64,000 nucleotides of DNA from Corynebacterium flavescens (lineage in GTDB: Bacteria > Actinomycetota > Actinomycetes > Mycobacteriales > Mycobacteriaceae). Positions 1 through 9,827 of the stretch are shown here, piece by piece (the stretch's first letter is position 1; each line of letters starts with the position of its first letter). The notes under the pieces were generated by a model, which was given only the letters and a program-made list of their open reading frames with translations, made no database searches and was not told the origin of the DNA. Location of the stretch: assembly GCF_008693105.1 (NCBI RefSeq), contig NZ_VXKK01000023.1:1-64000 (forward strand), given 5' to 3'. The position numbers and the translations under genes are program-made.

Positions 1-125
1 GCTCCACCAAAGCCTGGGATACCGAACCCCAGCCGAGGTGGAAACCGAATTTTGGAAGCAGAACTTGCCACAGGCAATAATGGAAATCAAGGCAAATGCC
101 TAGGAACAAAACCCGGGGCACTTCA
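1..125 (+). mobile_element. Right end of an IS3-family insertion sequence
   Basis: The window opens inside the end of a transposase gene and the element appears to stop near base 125. Bases 109-125 (complement tgaagtgccccgggttt) look like a terminal inverted repeat of the IS3 type, placed about 20 bases after the transposase stop. The matching left end lies outside the window, so the exact boundary and any target-site duplication cannot be confirmed. Confidence 0.6.
2..103 (+). CDS. IS3-family transposase (OrfB), C-terminal fragment, 5' end outside window
   Basis: Thirty-three codons are visible, ending in TAG. The segment LHQSLGYRTPAEVE is the hallmark C-terminus of the integrase-core transposase of IS3/IS150-group elements, where R-L-H-x-S-L-G-Y-x-T-P-A-E lies just before the end of the protein. 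The DDE catalytic residues would be upstream of the window, so whether the gene is intact cannot be judged. It is the only mobile-element coding trace I see in the window. Confidence 0.75.
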   Translation, partial: LHQSLGYRTPAEVETEFWKQNLPQAIMEIKANA

Positions 126-309
126 GTATCGAGAGTCATCGGTAGCGACCGCACACCACTTTCACTGCCCGAGTAAGGCTCTCATCAACACGGCCCAGCC
201 AGACAGCTAGGTCGAGGCGCACGCCATGGATGAATTTGAGGTCGCGGGGTCGTAGCGGCTTAGGGGAGTATCCTGGGAGCTAGAAGTCCTATTGGGAATT
301 GAGGCTCTC

Positions 310-858
310 ATGTTCAGTATTACGCAACGTGCTTGGAACGTACTTATCTTCACAGGTATTGCGGCCGCTGTTTTCGGAATTATCGCGCTGATATGGCCAG
401 CCCAGACGGCGCTTACTCTTGTCCTTATCTGGGGTTGGTATGCCTTTATTGACGGCGTAATTGAGCTCGTTGCGGCATTCCGGCCTGAGGGGCGCGCCAC
501 GCGCGGGTTGTTAGTAGTCACGGGCATTGTCGGCGTGCTTGCTGGACTCGTGGCTATTTTCCGCCCCCTGGAGAGCGCAGTGGCGCTCGCCTGGGTACTG
601 GGAATCTGGTTGCTGGCCCGTGGAGTGTCCTCGGCTATTTCAGCTTTTTCGGAGGCATCCGTTACTCCACGGTGGACGCTGGTGCTCGGTGCCGTGTGCT
701 TCGTGGTCGCGGGCTTGATTTTCATCATGAACCCAGGTGCGGCAGCGTTGACGCTGAGCATGTGGTTGGGCGCTCTGGCCCTCGTGTGGGGAGTGTCGAT
801 ACTTGTGGCAGGATTCGCACTACACCGCATGTCTGGGAAAGAGAAGGCAGCGGTGTAG
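310..858 (+). CDS. HdeD/DUF308 family small membrane protein
   Basis: A 182-residue, strongly hydrophobic protein with about six predicted membrane segments in three hairpin-like pairs, each with the G-x(n)-A-x-I-x-P pattern of the HdeD (DUF308) family. The family is linked to acid resistance in enterobacteria, but its role in actinobacteria is unknown. I prefer the ATG at 310, which has GAGG six bases upstream, over a TTG at 292. The gene stands alone, convergent with the oxidoreductase that follows. No function can be assigned beyond membrane location. Confidence 0.75.
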   Translation: MFSITQRAWNVLIFTGIAAAVFGIIALIWPAQTALTLVLIWGWYAFIDGVIELVAAFRPEGRATRGLLVVTGIVGVLAGLVAIFRPLESAVALAWVLGIWLLARGVSSAISAFSEASVTPRWTLVLGAVCFVVAGLIFIMNPGAAALTLSMWLGALALVWGVSILVAGFALHRMSGKEKAAV

Positions 859-871
859 ACCTCGCGATCTT

Positions 872-1741
872 CTAGGCGTGAGCGCTTAAGCCCTCAACTA
901 GCGGCGTGGTCGCACGACCGATCAGCCGCGAAAGCGTGCCATCACTAAAGGCGAGGTCACCCGCACGGATGGCCTCGCCTAGTGCTGTGCTGAACCCGAT
1001 TAGAGCCTCGTCTACGCCGGCTTCGCCCAGCGCGCTGATCAACTCAGCGGTACTCACAGGGCGATACTCCACCTCGCGTCCGATGACTGTAGATATGGCG
1101 CTTGCCAGTTCTTTGTAGTCCCAAGGCTCGTCGCCGCCCAATTCAAGTGTGTGGCCGAGGAAACCTTCTCCCAATGCAATGGCTGCGAGGCCCGCCGCAT
1201 AGTCAGCACGACTGGCACTGGCCACTTTACCTAGCCCAGCGTTGGCCAAGACTGTTCCGGTGGTGCGGGCGGTAGCTACATCGGGAAGATAGTTTTCGGT
1301 GTACCAGTTGTTACGGGCTATGACGAAGGGGACGGCGCTGGCCTTGAGCGCAGCCTCGGTTTCTTTGTGCTCCGGAGCCACGGGATTGCTCGTAGTATCC
1401 GCCTGCGTGACGCTGGTGTAGATCAACTTGGAAATACCTGCCTCCGCGGCGGCGTCGATGACGGTCTGGTGCTGCTTGATTCTTTTTCCAATTTCGGAAC
1501 CAGAAACAAGGATGACGGTGCCAGCGCCTTCCATGGCTGAAGCCACGGTTGCGGGATCATCGTAGTCCATGCGGACTGTGTTGACTCCCAGCTGCGCCAA
1601 GGGCTGGAGATGCTCGGTGTTGCGGCCGGCAGCAATGATGCGTGCAGGCTCCAAGCCGCGTTCAATAAGCGCGTGTACTGTAAGCGAGCCGAGGTGGCCG
1701 CTGGCGCCGGTGACAAGGATGGTGGGTTGCTCGTTGCTCAT
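872..1741 (-). CDS. NmrA-like NAD(P)H-binding oxidoreductase (QorB/YtfG type)
   Basis: A 289-residue protein beginning with a Rossmann dinucleotide-binding motif, G-A-S-G-H-L-G at residues 12-18. It continues in the pattern of the atypical short-chain dehydrogenase / NmrA family typified by NAD(P)H:quinone oxidoreductase 2 (QorB). It lacks the canonical YxxxK dyad, as is usual for this subgroup. It is probably soluble and either reduces quinones or senses the NADPH/NADP ratio. The promoter side (1742-1875) contains tatggtttattccata around 1818-1833, an imperfect palindrome that could be an operator. HxlR-type QorR regulators control similar genes elsewhere, but none is encoded here. Confidence 0.82.
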   Translation of the reverse strand: MSNEQPTILVTGASGHLGSLTVHALIERGLEPARIIAAGRNTEHLQPLAQLGVNTVRMDYDDPATVASAMEGAGTVILVSGSEIGKRIKQHQTVIDAAAEAGISKLIYTSVTQADTTSNPVAPEHKETEAALKASAVPFVIARNNWYTENYLPDVATARTTGTVLANAGLGKVASASRADYAAGLAAIALGEGFLGHTLELGGDEPWDYKELASAISTVIGREVEYRPVSTAELISALGEAGVDEALIGFSTALGEAIRAGDLAFSDGTLSRLIGRATTPLVEGLSAHA

Positions 1742-1875
1742 GATGAGAGCCTCTCTGTAGGTCTAAGGCGGGGGAGGGAATGTTCCTCCCTTGCCTTTGC
1801 CACAAAGCGCAACACTTATGGTTTATTCCATATTATCCCCGCCCTGTTGAAACATGGCGGAGAGCAAATGCGCGT

Positions 1876-2991
1876 CTAGGAGTTCAGACGGCGTACGGCC
1901 TCACGAATGATTTCGGGACGCTTAGAGAAGGCGAAACGCACCTTTTGCTTCCACGGATCGGGATGATCTGTAAAGGCGGTCAGCGGAATGGCCGCCACGC
2001 CCTTTTCTGCAGGCAGGCGCTTACAAAACTCTCCTGCGTCTTCACCAACATCCGCGACGACATAATAGGTTCCCTTTGTATCGTGCACGCGGTAGCCGGC
2101 GCTTTCGAGGCCTGCCACGAGGATAGACCGGCACTCGGAGAGCTCTGCGACCATGCTCTCCACCCACGCGCCTTCTTCGCGCAGCGCATACGCCACCGCA
2201 GCCTGGAAAGGCGTGGCGCCGACGAAGGTGATGAACTGCTTGGCTTTCACCACGCCGTCGAGCAGCGCGGGGGTGGCAATGGCCCAGCCCGTTTTCCAGC
2301 CTGTCACGTTGAAGGTCTTGGCGGCTGAGGATACCTTAATCGTACGTTCAGCCATGCCAGGCAGGAGCCGGATTTCTCTATGCTGGGCATCCCCGAAAGT
2401 CAGGTGTTCGTAGACTTCGTCGGAAAGGACGAGGAGGTCTCGCTCAACGCACAGGCTGGCGAGGTCACGCATCCCCTGCTCACTAAAGATCGCGCCGGTG
2501 GGATTGTGCGGGGAGTTGATGATGATCATGGCCGTACGATCCGTGACGGCGGCGCGGATGGCCGGGACATCAATATCCCATGTATTGCCAACGGCTTTGA
2601 GAGGGACTGCGACGCGCTGGGCACCGGCGAGTGCGATGGCTGCGGCATAGGAGTCATAGTAGGGCTCTATGACTATGACTTCTTGGCCGGGTTCAACCAA
2701 GCCGAGAACGGAAGCGGCGATAGCCTCCGAGGCTCCTACCGTGACAAGCACGTTGTCCACAGGAACGTTGTTGTCGGCGCTGATGGCCTCGCGCAGGGCC
2801 ATTACGCCCATTCCGGGAGCGTACTGGTTATGGCCGGTGGCGATCTGTTCCTGGGCGATCTCGAGCATGCGCTTCGGGCCGTCACTATCAGGAAAACCTT
2901 GACCGAGATTGACCGCGTGGTTGTCCAGAGCGAGTTGGGTCATGGTGGCGAAGATGGTCTCGCCGAACTCTTGCATCCTTTTGACGACCAT
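1876..2991 (-). CDS. PLP-dependent class I/II aminotransferase
   Basis: A 371-residue fold-type I aminotransferase. N-x-P-H-N-P-T-G at about 159-166, the S-D-E-V-Y segment near 190-194 and S-S-A-A-K with the PLP lysine at about 225 are all present. It belongs to the YbdL / kynurenine aminotransferase-like group. The Mycobacterium orthologue at the same position beside the XPB helicase is often labelled DapC, but in C. glutamicum the experimentally studied DapC lies elsewhere, so the substrate is left open. Its ATG overlaps the upstream gene's stop (TAATG), making it the last gene of a four-gene operon with the helicase pair. Confidence 0.85.
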   Translation of the reverse strand: MVVKRMQEFGETIFATMTQLALDNHAVNLGQGFPDSDGPKRMLEIAQEQIATGHNQYAPGMGVMALREAISADNNVPVDNVLVTVGASEAIAASVLGLVEPGQEVIVIEPYYDSYAAAIALAGAQRVAVPLKAVGNTWDIDVPAIRAAVTDRTAMIIINSPHNPTGAIFSEQGMRDLASLCVERDLLVLSDEVYEHLTFGDAQHREIRLLPGMAERTIKVSSAAKTFNVTGWKTGWAIATPALLDGVVKAKQFITFVGATPFQAAVAYALREEGAWVESMVAELSECRSILVAGLESAGYRVHDTKGTYYVVADVGEDAGEFCKRLPAEKGVAAIPLTAFTDHPDPWKQKVRFAFSKRPEIIREAVRRLNS

Positions 2992-3629
2992 TAGAGCACC
3001 AAGAGATCGTAGCGGGTGGCTTTGACGTCACTGAGGCGCTTGCGTGCGCGCTCGAGGCGTGCCCATTCGTCTTGGGGGATTGACTTGCGGGCAATGCTTA
3101 CCGTCTCCGCATCAGGGGTTCCCCAGGCGATTGGCATCGGTGTGACCTGCTGCCAGTGCTGCGAATCCGAGCTGTTGCGGTGTCCAGAGACGGCCGCGAC
3201 TGGAATCTTGGTTCCCACGGTGCGCTTGACCCCAGGAATACTCGTTACGGTGCGCAGGCACACTCCCCAGCGCGGCTCGATGGTGGGGTCGACGTTGGTA
3301 TTAACCAAGGCCATCAGGACCATGTCACGCTCGTTGACCTCGGCGACAACGGCAGGGGCGAGCGGGTACTTGTCATAAAGATCTTGGGCGGTTCCCACCT
3401 TGCGCGAGGCCAAAACCCCGACGATGGCAACGAAAATACCGAAGAATAGAACCACGAGGCCGACGGTTATCCGCCACGCGGCATCCACGGTGAGATAGAG
3501 CGCCACCGCGCCGGCGATGAATAGCAGGCCCATGACAAGCCCGGAGTTGCGCAGGCGAGACGAGTCCCGCAGGAGTTCGTTGTTTTTATGTGCGAAGGTC
3601 TCATCGACCTGAAACTTGAAGATCTTCAT
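2991..3629 (-). CDS. DUF3239 family membrane protein
   Basis: A 212-residue protein with two adjacent hydrophobic segments at roughly residues 30-75 separated by a short turn, then a cytoplasmic domain of about 130 residues containing a P-R-W-G-V-C-L-R-T-V segment. It matches my recollection of the corynebacterial DUF3239 family, which has no known function. It starts four bases after the helicase stop and overlaps the aminotransferase start by TAATG, so the four genes are probably cotranscribed and translationally coupled. No catalytic motif is visible. Confidence 0.7.
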   Translation of the reverse strand: MKIFKFQVDETFAHKNNELLRDSSRLRNSGLVMGLLFIAGAVALYLTVDAAWRITVGLVVLFFGIFVAIVGVLASRKVGTAQDLYDKYPLAPAVVAEVNERDMVLMALVNTNVDPTIEPRWGVCLRTVTSIPGVKRTVGTKIPVAAVSGHRNSSDSQHWQQVTPMPIAWGTPDAETVSIARKSIPQDEWARLERARKRLSDVKATRYDLLVL

Positions 3630-3633
3630 TAGC

Positions 3634-5265
3634 TCATAAGTCTACTGCGTCGATGAGGCGATAGGAATATCCCTGCTCGGCGAGGAAGCGTTGCCGGTGA
3701 ACTGCATAGGAGGCGTCGAGGGAATCGCGGGCCACCAGAGCGTAGAAGGCGGCTTCGCGGCCGTCGGCCTTAGGGCGCAGCAGGCGCCCGAGGCGTTGGG
3801 CCTCCTCCTGGCGGGATCCAAAGGTGCCAGAGACCTGAATGGCAAGGGCTGCCTCAGGGAGGTCGATAGAAAAATTTGCCACCTTGGAGACGACGAGAGT
3901 GGGCAATGCGCCACTGCGGAACTCGTCGAAGAGTTTCTGGCGGCGCTTCGTCGAGGTGCGACCATCGATGACCGGGGCGCCCAGATGCTCCCCGAGGGCG
4001 GAGAGTTGGTCAATATAGGCTCCAATAACAAGTGCCTGTTGACCGTGGTGGAGCTCCAAGAGCTTGTCGACGGCGTGCATCTTGCCCTGGGCAGTAGCGG
4101 CAACGCGGTAGCGATCTCGGGCGGTGGCCGTGGCATAGGCCATGCGCTCGTCGAAGTTCATGTCGACGCGCACTTCAACGCAGTCTGCGGTAGCGATGTA
4201 TCCGGCGGCCTCGAGCTCTTTCCACGGGGCGTCGTAGCGCTTAGGGCCGATGAGGGAAAACACGTCTGATTCCATGCCGTCTTCGCGCACCAAGGTTGCG
4301 GTAAGGCCGAGGCGACGCCGCGATTGCAGGTCCGAGGTCATCCGGAAGACCGGGGCGGGAAGTAGGTGCACTTCGTCGTAGATGATAAGGCCCCAGTCCC
4401 GCGAATCGAATAATTCCAGCGCTCGGTACTCACCTTTGGTCTTGCGCGTGACCACCTGGTACGTAGCTATGGTGACCGGCTTTATCTCCTTCTTTTCCCC
4501 TGAGTACTCGCCGATCTCGTTGGCGGTCAGCGAGGTGCGTTTGAGCAGTTCCTCACGCCATTGGCGTCCGGCGACCGTGTTGGTGACGAGGATAAGCGTG
4601 GTGGCCTGGGCCCTGGCCATGGCTGCGGCTCCGACGAGGGTCTTTCCCGAGCCGCAAGGCAGGACGACCACTCCGGAGCCACCAGCCCAGAAGGAGTCTG
4701 CGGCATAAGACTGGTAATCACGCAGCGACCAGCCTTCCTCTTTCAGCGAGATGGGGTGGGATTCCCCGTCGACGTAGCCGGCGAGATCCTCGGCGGGCCA
4801 ATTGGCCTTGAGGAGCTCCTGTTTGAGTCGCCCGCGTTCTGAAGGCGCAACCGCAAAGCTGTGCTCATCAATGCGGGCACCGAGCATGGCGCCAATCTTC
4901 TTGTGCCGAGAGAGCTCTTCGAGGATGGGGACCTCGGAGGATTCGAGGATGAGACCGTGGGCGGGGTGTGACTGGAGGCGGACTCTGCCGTAGCGCGACA
5001 TGGTCTCAGCGACGTCGATAAGCAGGGACTGGGGCACGGGAAACCGGGAGAAGCTCTCTAAGACGTCGACAACCTGCTCGGCATCGTGGCCGGCGGCGCG
5101 GGCATTCCACAGCGCCAGCGGGGTAATCCGATAGGTGTGGATATGCTCCGGCGCGCGCTCAAGCTCGGCAAACGGGGCCAGCGCGGCTCGGGCCTGTGCC
5201 GCCTGGGGGTGGTCGATCTCGAGCAAAACGGTTTTATCGGATTGGACAATCAAGGGTCCAGACAT
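3634..5265 (-). CDS. XPB/ERCC3-type superfamily 2 DNA helicase
   Basis: A 543-residue helicase with the bacterial XPB layout. An N-terminal damage-recognition-like domain (1-180) is followed by Walker A C-G-S-G-K-T at 204-209, the Walker B box D-E-V-H at 297-300 and the R-E-D motif (V-R-E-D-G-M) characteristic of XPB. A second RecA-like domain ends in motif VI (Q-R-L-G-R-L-L-R-P). It is an ATP-driven 3'-5' translocase presumed to act in repair or transcription-coupled processes. It follows its large partner gene by 28 bases. The same pair occurs next to rpf and the cold-shock gene in Mycobacterium and C. glutamicum. Confidence 0.92.
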   Translation of the reverse strand: MSGPLIVQSDKTVLLEIDHPQAAQARAALAPFAELERAPEHIHTYRITPLALWNARAAGHDAEQVVDVLESFSRFPVPQSLLIDVAETMSRYGRVRLQSHPAHGLILESSEVPILEELSRHKKIGAMLGARIDEHSFAVAPSERGRLKQELLKANWPAEDLAGYVDGESHPISLKEEGWSLRDYQSYAADSFWAGGSGVVVLPCGSGKTLVGAAAMARAQATTLILVTNTVAGRQWREELLKRTSLTANEIGEYSGEKKEIKPVTIATYQVVTRKTKGEYRALELFDSRDWGLIIYDEVHLLPAPVFRMTSDLQSRRRLGLTATLVREDGMESDVFSLIGPKRYDAPWKELEAAGYIATADCVEVRVDMNFDERMAYATATARDRYRVAATAQGKMHAVDKLLELHHGQQALVIGAYIDQLSALGEHLGAPVIDGRTSTKRRQKLFDEFRSGALPTLVVSKVANFSIDLPEAALAIQVSGTFGSRQEEAQRLGRLLRPKADGREAAFYALVARDSLDASYAVHRQRFLAEQGYSYRLIDAVDL

Positions 5266-5293
5266 GGACGTTCTCCTCGGAATACTTGTGGCT

Positions 5294-7366
5294 TTAGGTC
5301 AGCTTAACGGAGGTGATCCGGTGCAATGGGAAACGGATTGTGGCACCGTCTGCGCTCGTGCCATCGACCTGTCCACCGGCCACAGACAGAGGGGTGATCT
5401 CGCGCTTGCGCGGGTTGCCTGCCTTGTCCGCATAGGTGATGAGGACGGTCCTCCTCCCGCGCGCCGCTGCCTGCAAAATATCTAACTCTGCAGCCTCGGG
5501 TTGGGTGGGGGAGGGCTGGCTGGCACTAGCTCGCAGGGCCGCGATGGCGCGTTGCGGGTCGGCAGGATGCGGGCGTGGCTTCTTGGGTGCAGGTGTCGGT
5601 ACGAGTGCCGGTTGGGCAGTGGCGTTAAGCGTAGCTCCCGTAGCGTCTTCCGCGGCGGGAGAGAGCCCGTGAGCGCGCAGCTTCTCCAGCAGTTCTCCCA
5701 CGTGCAGGTCGGACACGGCCACCGTCGGGGCGAGGCGGCGTAGTTCACTCAAGCTGCGCACCGCCAACTCGAGCAAGGCCGGATCTTCGCTGCGCAGATA
5801 GCTCAGTGCTACCCCGGAACGCAGCGTGCCGTGACGTTTGGCCGAGTCTTCGACCAAGTAGGCCACCGACTGCGGGACATCGCCGCGCTCTTTCAGAAAC
5901 GCGAGAATCTCTGGGGCAGATAAGCCACTATCCATAGCCCGGCGAATAGATTCCTCGCTCAGGCGGTAGACGCTGGCTAGACCAGGCGATTCGAGGTCTG
6001 CCATGCTCACAAGAGTGCGATGGGCGGATGGAACAAGAGGTCCTGGAACCAGGATCGTCATATCGGCTTGGATGAGGAAGTGATCCACCGGCTCGGGGGT
6101 CAATGCTGCGGCGGCAGCTGGTCCCTCGATGAGTACGCGGGTGGCCTGACCTTTGGCCACCGCGCCGATCCACTCCGCCTCGTGGACAAGGGCTTCGATA
6201 GTTGCGACGGCGGTATGGGAAGAGACCAAGGGTGCCGCAAAGCGGAGCTCCTCATGAAACTGTGCAGAGTCTAAAGGCACGCGCGCATGCAGAAATATCT
6301 GGAGAATCCTCTCCCGGAGTTGCGGCACAGAGGTAGATCGTGCGTCGGGGGATAGAGTGCGGCCGGGTGCCTGTGGGTTCCACGGGGAGTATATCCACGC
6401 CTCGAGTATGCGCCGCCATTGATCTGCCAGAGAGAGGTCAGCCCACTGCGCACCCTCCTCAGTAAGCGCTAGGAAGTTGCCCTCGTATCCGTGCGGCTCG
6501 CCGCGGCTGACTAGGCGCGCGGCGTGCGCAAGCTCACTCAAGCGTCTGACTTCTTCAGGCCTTAAGTCCAGCCTCTTGGCGAGTGCCTGCAAGGGGCGCA
6601 CACCGACGGTTTTATCCTTGAGCAATTCGACGGGGCGAGGCCCTATTTCCTCCAGCACGCGGCTAATTCCGCGCACTACTTCGAGCCCTGCGGCAGCGCC
6701 TGCCTGATCGGCCTCTGCGGATCCTTCCATAGGCGCGTCTCCCATGCGGCCGGTGGGCTGCAAAGGAATCGCTTCAGGGTAGAGCCCATGTAGCGCGCGA
6801 TGGATGGCCTGTGGCAGCCGGACGGTGGAAGAATCCACGCGCTGCAGCAGACCCTTGGCTATAAGGCGCGGAATGGGCCGCAGTGGGTCCGCGGCTGGAT
6901 CTGCATCCCGGGAGGTGCCAAGGCCTCCGGAGGCGTCGAGAGTTCGCACAATGTGAGCTTCATCGGCGGGTAGATCAGCTATGGCCTGAGGATCCGCGGT
7001 TAGCTGATCGAGCAAAGACCAGCGGGTGGGCAAGGCCGGCATGAGCTCACGCGGGATCATTACTTCCCCGAAAACCAAACCGCGGGCCTTGAGCTCGCGG
7101 GTGACCTGTGGATTTGGATCAGCGACCTCTTCTAATTCCCCGCCGCGGCGCGCAATCTCCTCGAGCACAGCAAGTTGTTGGGCGTTGCAGTCAGCCAAGG
7201 CCCTGGCGAGGGAAGAACGCAGGGACAGGCGGGTGGCCAAGGAGGCAAAGCTGGGGGGAAGAGGAACGAGGGCGTCGGGGCGATTGCCCAAGAGCTTGGC
7301 GAGTTCCGAGTTAGTTCTTTGGGAGAGCCAGTCACGAAAACTGGGAGCAGATATGGATTGGGTCAT
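5294..7366 (-). CDS. Helicase-associated protein, partner of the XPB helicase
   Basis: A 690-residue protein without helicase motifs. It starts S-F-R-D-W-L and has many helical winged-helix-like stretches. The proline/alanine-rich linker near residues 560-610 leads to a C-terminal domain with V-L-I-T-Y-A-D-K-x-G-x-x-R-x-R-x-I-T-P, a WYL/helicase-C-like fold found in actinobacterial helicase C-terminal domain proteins. It is first in the four-gene operon. Its placement suggests it is a dedicated accessory subunit or regulator of the XPB helicase, but this is inferred from conserved adjacency. The start at 7366 is immediately preceded by a short AT-rich promoter-like stretch. Confidence 0.78.
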   Translation of the reverse strand: MTQSISAPSFRDWLSQRTNSELAKLLGNRPDALVPLPPSFASLATRLSLRSSLARALADCNAQQLAVLEEIARRGGELEEVADPNPQVTRELKARGLVFGEVMIPRELMPALPTRWSLLDQLTADPQAIADLPADEAHIVRTLDASGGLGTSRDADPAADPLRPIPRLIAKGLLQRVDSSTVRLPQAIHRALHGLYPEAIPLQPTGRMGDAPMEGSAEADQAGAAAGLEVVRGISRVLEEIGPRPVELLKDKTVGVRPLQALAKRLDLRPEEVRRLSELAHAARLVSRGEPHGYEGNFLALTEEGAQWADLSLADQWRRILEAWIYSPWNPQAPGRTLSPDARSTSVPQLRERILQIFLHARVPLDSAQFHEELRFAAPLVSSHTAVATIEALVHEAEWIGAVAKGQATRVLIEGPAAAAALTPEPVDHFLIQADMTILVPGPLVPSAHRTLVSMADLESPGLASVYRLSEESIRRAMDSGLSAPEILAFLKERGDVPQSVAYLVEDSAKRHGTLRSGVALSYLRSEDPALLELAVRSLSELRRLAPTVAVSDLHVGELLEKLRAHGLSPAAEDATGATLNATAQPALVPTPAPKKPRPHPADPQRAIAALRASASQPSPTQPEAAELDILQAAARGRRTVLITYADKAGNPRKREITPLSVAGGQVDGTSADGATIRFPLHRITSVKLT

Positions 7367-7423
7367 TGTGACGTTTTAGTTTAGTGGGCGATTAAGTTAC
7401 TTTTTCGCGCCGGGTTTGGAATA

Positions 7424-7618
7424 ATGAGCACTATGTCGAATGAGAAGAAGGGCTTCGTCTCCCCGGCTTGGCCGAAAAACGAGCACCGTGAACACGCAAT
7501 TACCGAGGTTTCTTCACCCTTTGCTGGTGCTCCCAGCCCTTATGGTGATGATCTGATTCTCCCCATGCCGGCGGAGAAACTCAACTACGTGCATCCCTAC
7601 ACTCGCATCAACAAGTAG
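7424..7618 (+). CDS. Small conserved hypothetical protein, 64 residues
   Basis: A short hydrophilic protein with a tyrosine- and proline-containing C-terminus (V-H-P-Y-T-R-I-N-K) and no membrane segment. It sits alone between the divergent helicase operon and rpf and ends 17 bases before a near-perfect terminator hairpin, which supports it being a real gene. A small protein occupies the equivalent place in C. glutamicum. Two starts are possible, 7424 or 7433. There is no strong ribosome site, so the message may be nearly leaderless. Function unknown. Confidence 0.65.
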   Translation: MSTMSNEKKGFVSPAWPKNEHREHAITEVSSPFAGAPSPYGDDLILPMPAEKLNYVHPYTRINK

Positions 7619-7635
7619 CGCGCGTCGAAATTCCC

Positions 7636-7680
7636 GCTCCTCTCAGCAGGCCAAGGCCTGCTGAGAGGAGCCCTTTTTGG
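7636..7680 (+). terminator. Rho-independent terminator of the 64-residue protein gene
   Basis: A perfect inverted repeat pairs 7636-7652 with 7655-7671 (17 base pairs, two-base centre), followed by ccttttt. It is read with T-run on the plus strand. Confidence 0.92.
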
Positions 7681-7699
7681 GTGTGTACCAAAGTAGAAC

Positions 7700-7753
7700 A
7701 AAAGGCGGGGCGGGCAAGAACCAATGAAGTGGTCCTTGCCCGCCCCGCCTTTA
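7700..7753 (-). terminator. Terminator of rpf
   Basis: A long hairpin is formed by aaaggcggggcgggcaagaacca and its near-perfect complement at 7731-7753, with one mismatch and a six-base loop. On the minus strand the stem is followed by ttttgtt. It may work in both directions as a second stop for the small gene. Confidence 0.88.
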
Positions 7754-7804
7754 TTGCGCGTAGCTGCTATTCGGCGCAGCTACCATCTTGAGGCGTGAAA
7801 CTTT

Positions 7805-8832
<1,028 letters not shown>

Positions 8833-9216
8833 GTGCCAATCGGCAAAGTTAAGTGGTTTGACGCTGAAAAAGGTTTTGGATTCGCCAGCAATCCGGGCGA
8901 TGAAGACGTCTATGTTGGCCGCTCCGTCCTACCCGAGGGCGTCGAAGAACTCGTGCCAGGTCAGCGCATCGAGTTTGATTTTGCGGCCGGGCGGCGCGGC
9001 CCCCAGGCTCTTCGCGTAAAAGTACTGGAAACGCCTCGCCGCAAGCACGCTCACGCGCGCAAGCCGGTAGAACTGGCCAGCATGCTCTCTGATGTGATGA
9101 CTTTGCTGGAAACCCAGGTGCAGCCCGTCCTTAATAAAGGCCGCTACCCAGACCGCAAGACTGGGCGGCAGGTTGCGGAGATCCTGCGCGCCATTGCCAG
9201 GGACCTCGATAGCTAG
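8833..9216 (+). CDS. cspB: Cold-shock domain protein, long CspB type
   Basis: A 127-residue protein. The cold-shock domain (1-65) has the RNP1-like K-G-F-G-F motif, but RNP2 is altered to D-V-Y-V-G in place of V-F-V-H. A C-terminal extension of about 60 residues is helical and ends in I-A-R-D-L-D-S. This extended form is typical of the actinobacterial CspB beside rpf. The start is placed at the GTG at 8833, so the protein begins M-P-I-G-K-V-K-W as in relatives, rather than the GTG at 8821. It binds single-stranded RNA or DNA. It is tail-to-tail with the next gene with no gap. Confidence 0.9.
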   Translation: MPIGKVKWFDAEKGFGFASNPGDEDVYVGRSVLPEGVEELVPGQRIEFDFAAGRRGPQALRVKVLETPRRKHAHARKPVELASMLSDVMTLLETQVQPVLNKGRYPDRKTGRQVAEILRAIARDLDS

Positions 9217-9816
9217 CTAGTTTGAGGCCTCTTTGAGCTCCTCGTCCGTCATCGTGGACAGGGACCATACAGTTGTATAAGGGGTTTCCTCGCCGGCATC
9301 ATTGGTGCCGATCATTAGAGAGGAAACCTCAACGACCATCAGCTTGGCCTTCTCGCCTTCGGCAGCACTGTTAGCATTGCCGTCGCTGCCGGCATCCCTC
9401 TCAGAGTCCTGGCCCATTGATACGGATCCGGGAATATCTGCGCTCTGGGCGTCATTCGGGCCGTGGATCTTTTCATCGTTGGCTGCGGGATTGTCATAGA
9501 TGCTCAACACCCGCCACTCGTGGTCGGTGATGTCCTCGGGCAATTCAAGGTGCAGGGTGTCATCGGCTCCGACCGCCAGGTTCGGAACCTCGCCCTCGGG
9601 GCACTCGACGCCGGGCTCGCACACGAGGTAGGGCGCAACCTCCAGGGACTCTTCTCCCACGCTGGCCTTGATGGTGACCTCTGCGGGCTCGGGGCCCGGG
9701 CGTCCATTCCACCATTTTTGAAAGATGACGACGCCGACCACGATGATGACGACGGCGATGATGAGTGCCAAGACTTGCAGCAGCGTCTTTTTTCTTGCTT
9801 CCTTAGGGGTTGCCAT
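9217..9816 (-). CDS. DUF2771 family membrane-anchored protein
   Basis: A 199-residue protein with one N-terminal membrane anchor (about 10-32) after a short K/R-rich start, then an extracytoplasmic domain with two cysteines (C-E-P-G-V-E-C region near 67-73) likely to form a disulfide. It corresponds to the DUF2771 family found next to cspB in actinobacteria. Function unknown. The stop abuts the cold-shock gene's stop, and the gene probably shares a promoter with the cyclase-like gene 11 bases upstream. Confidence 0.7.
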   Translation of the reverse strand: MATPKEARKKTLLQVLALIIAVVIIVVGVVIFQKWWNGRPGPEPAEVTIKASVGEESLEVAPYLVCEPGVECPEGEVPNLAVGADDTLHLELPEDITDHEWRVLSIYDNPAANDEKIHGPNDAQSADIPGSVSMGQDSERDAGSDGNANSAAEGEKAKLMVVEVSSLMIGTNDAGEETPYTTVWSLSTMTDEELKEASN

Positions 9817-9827
9817 GGCCTCAAACT

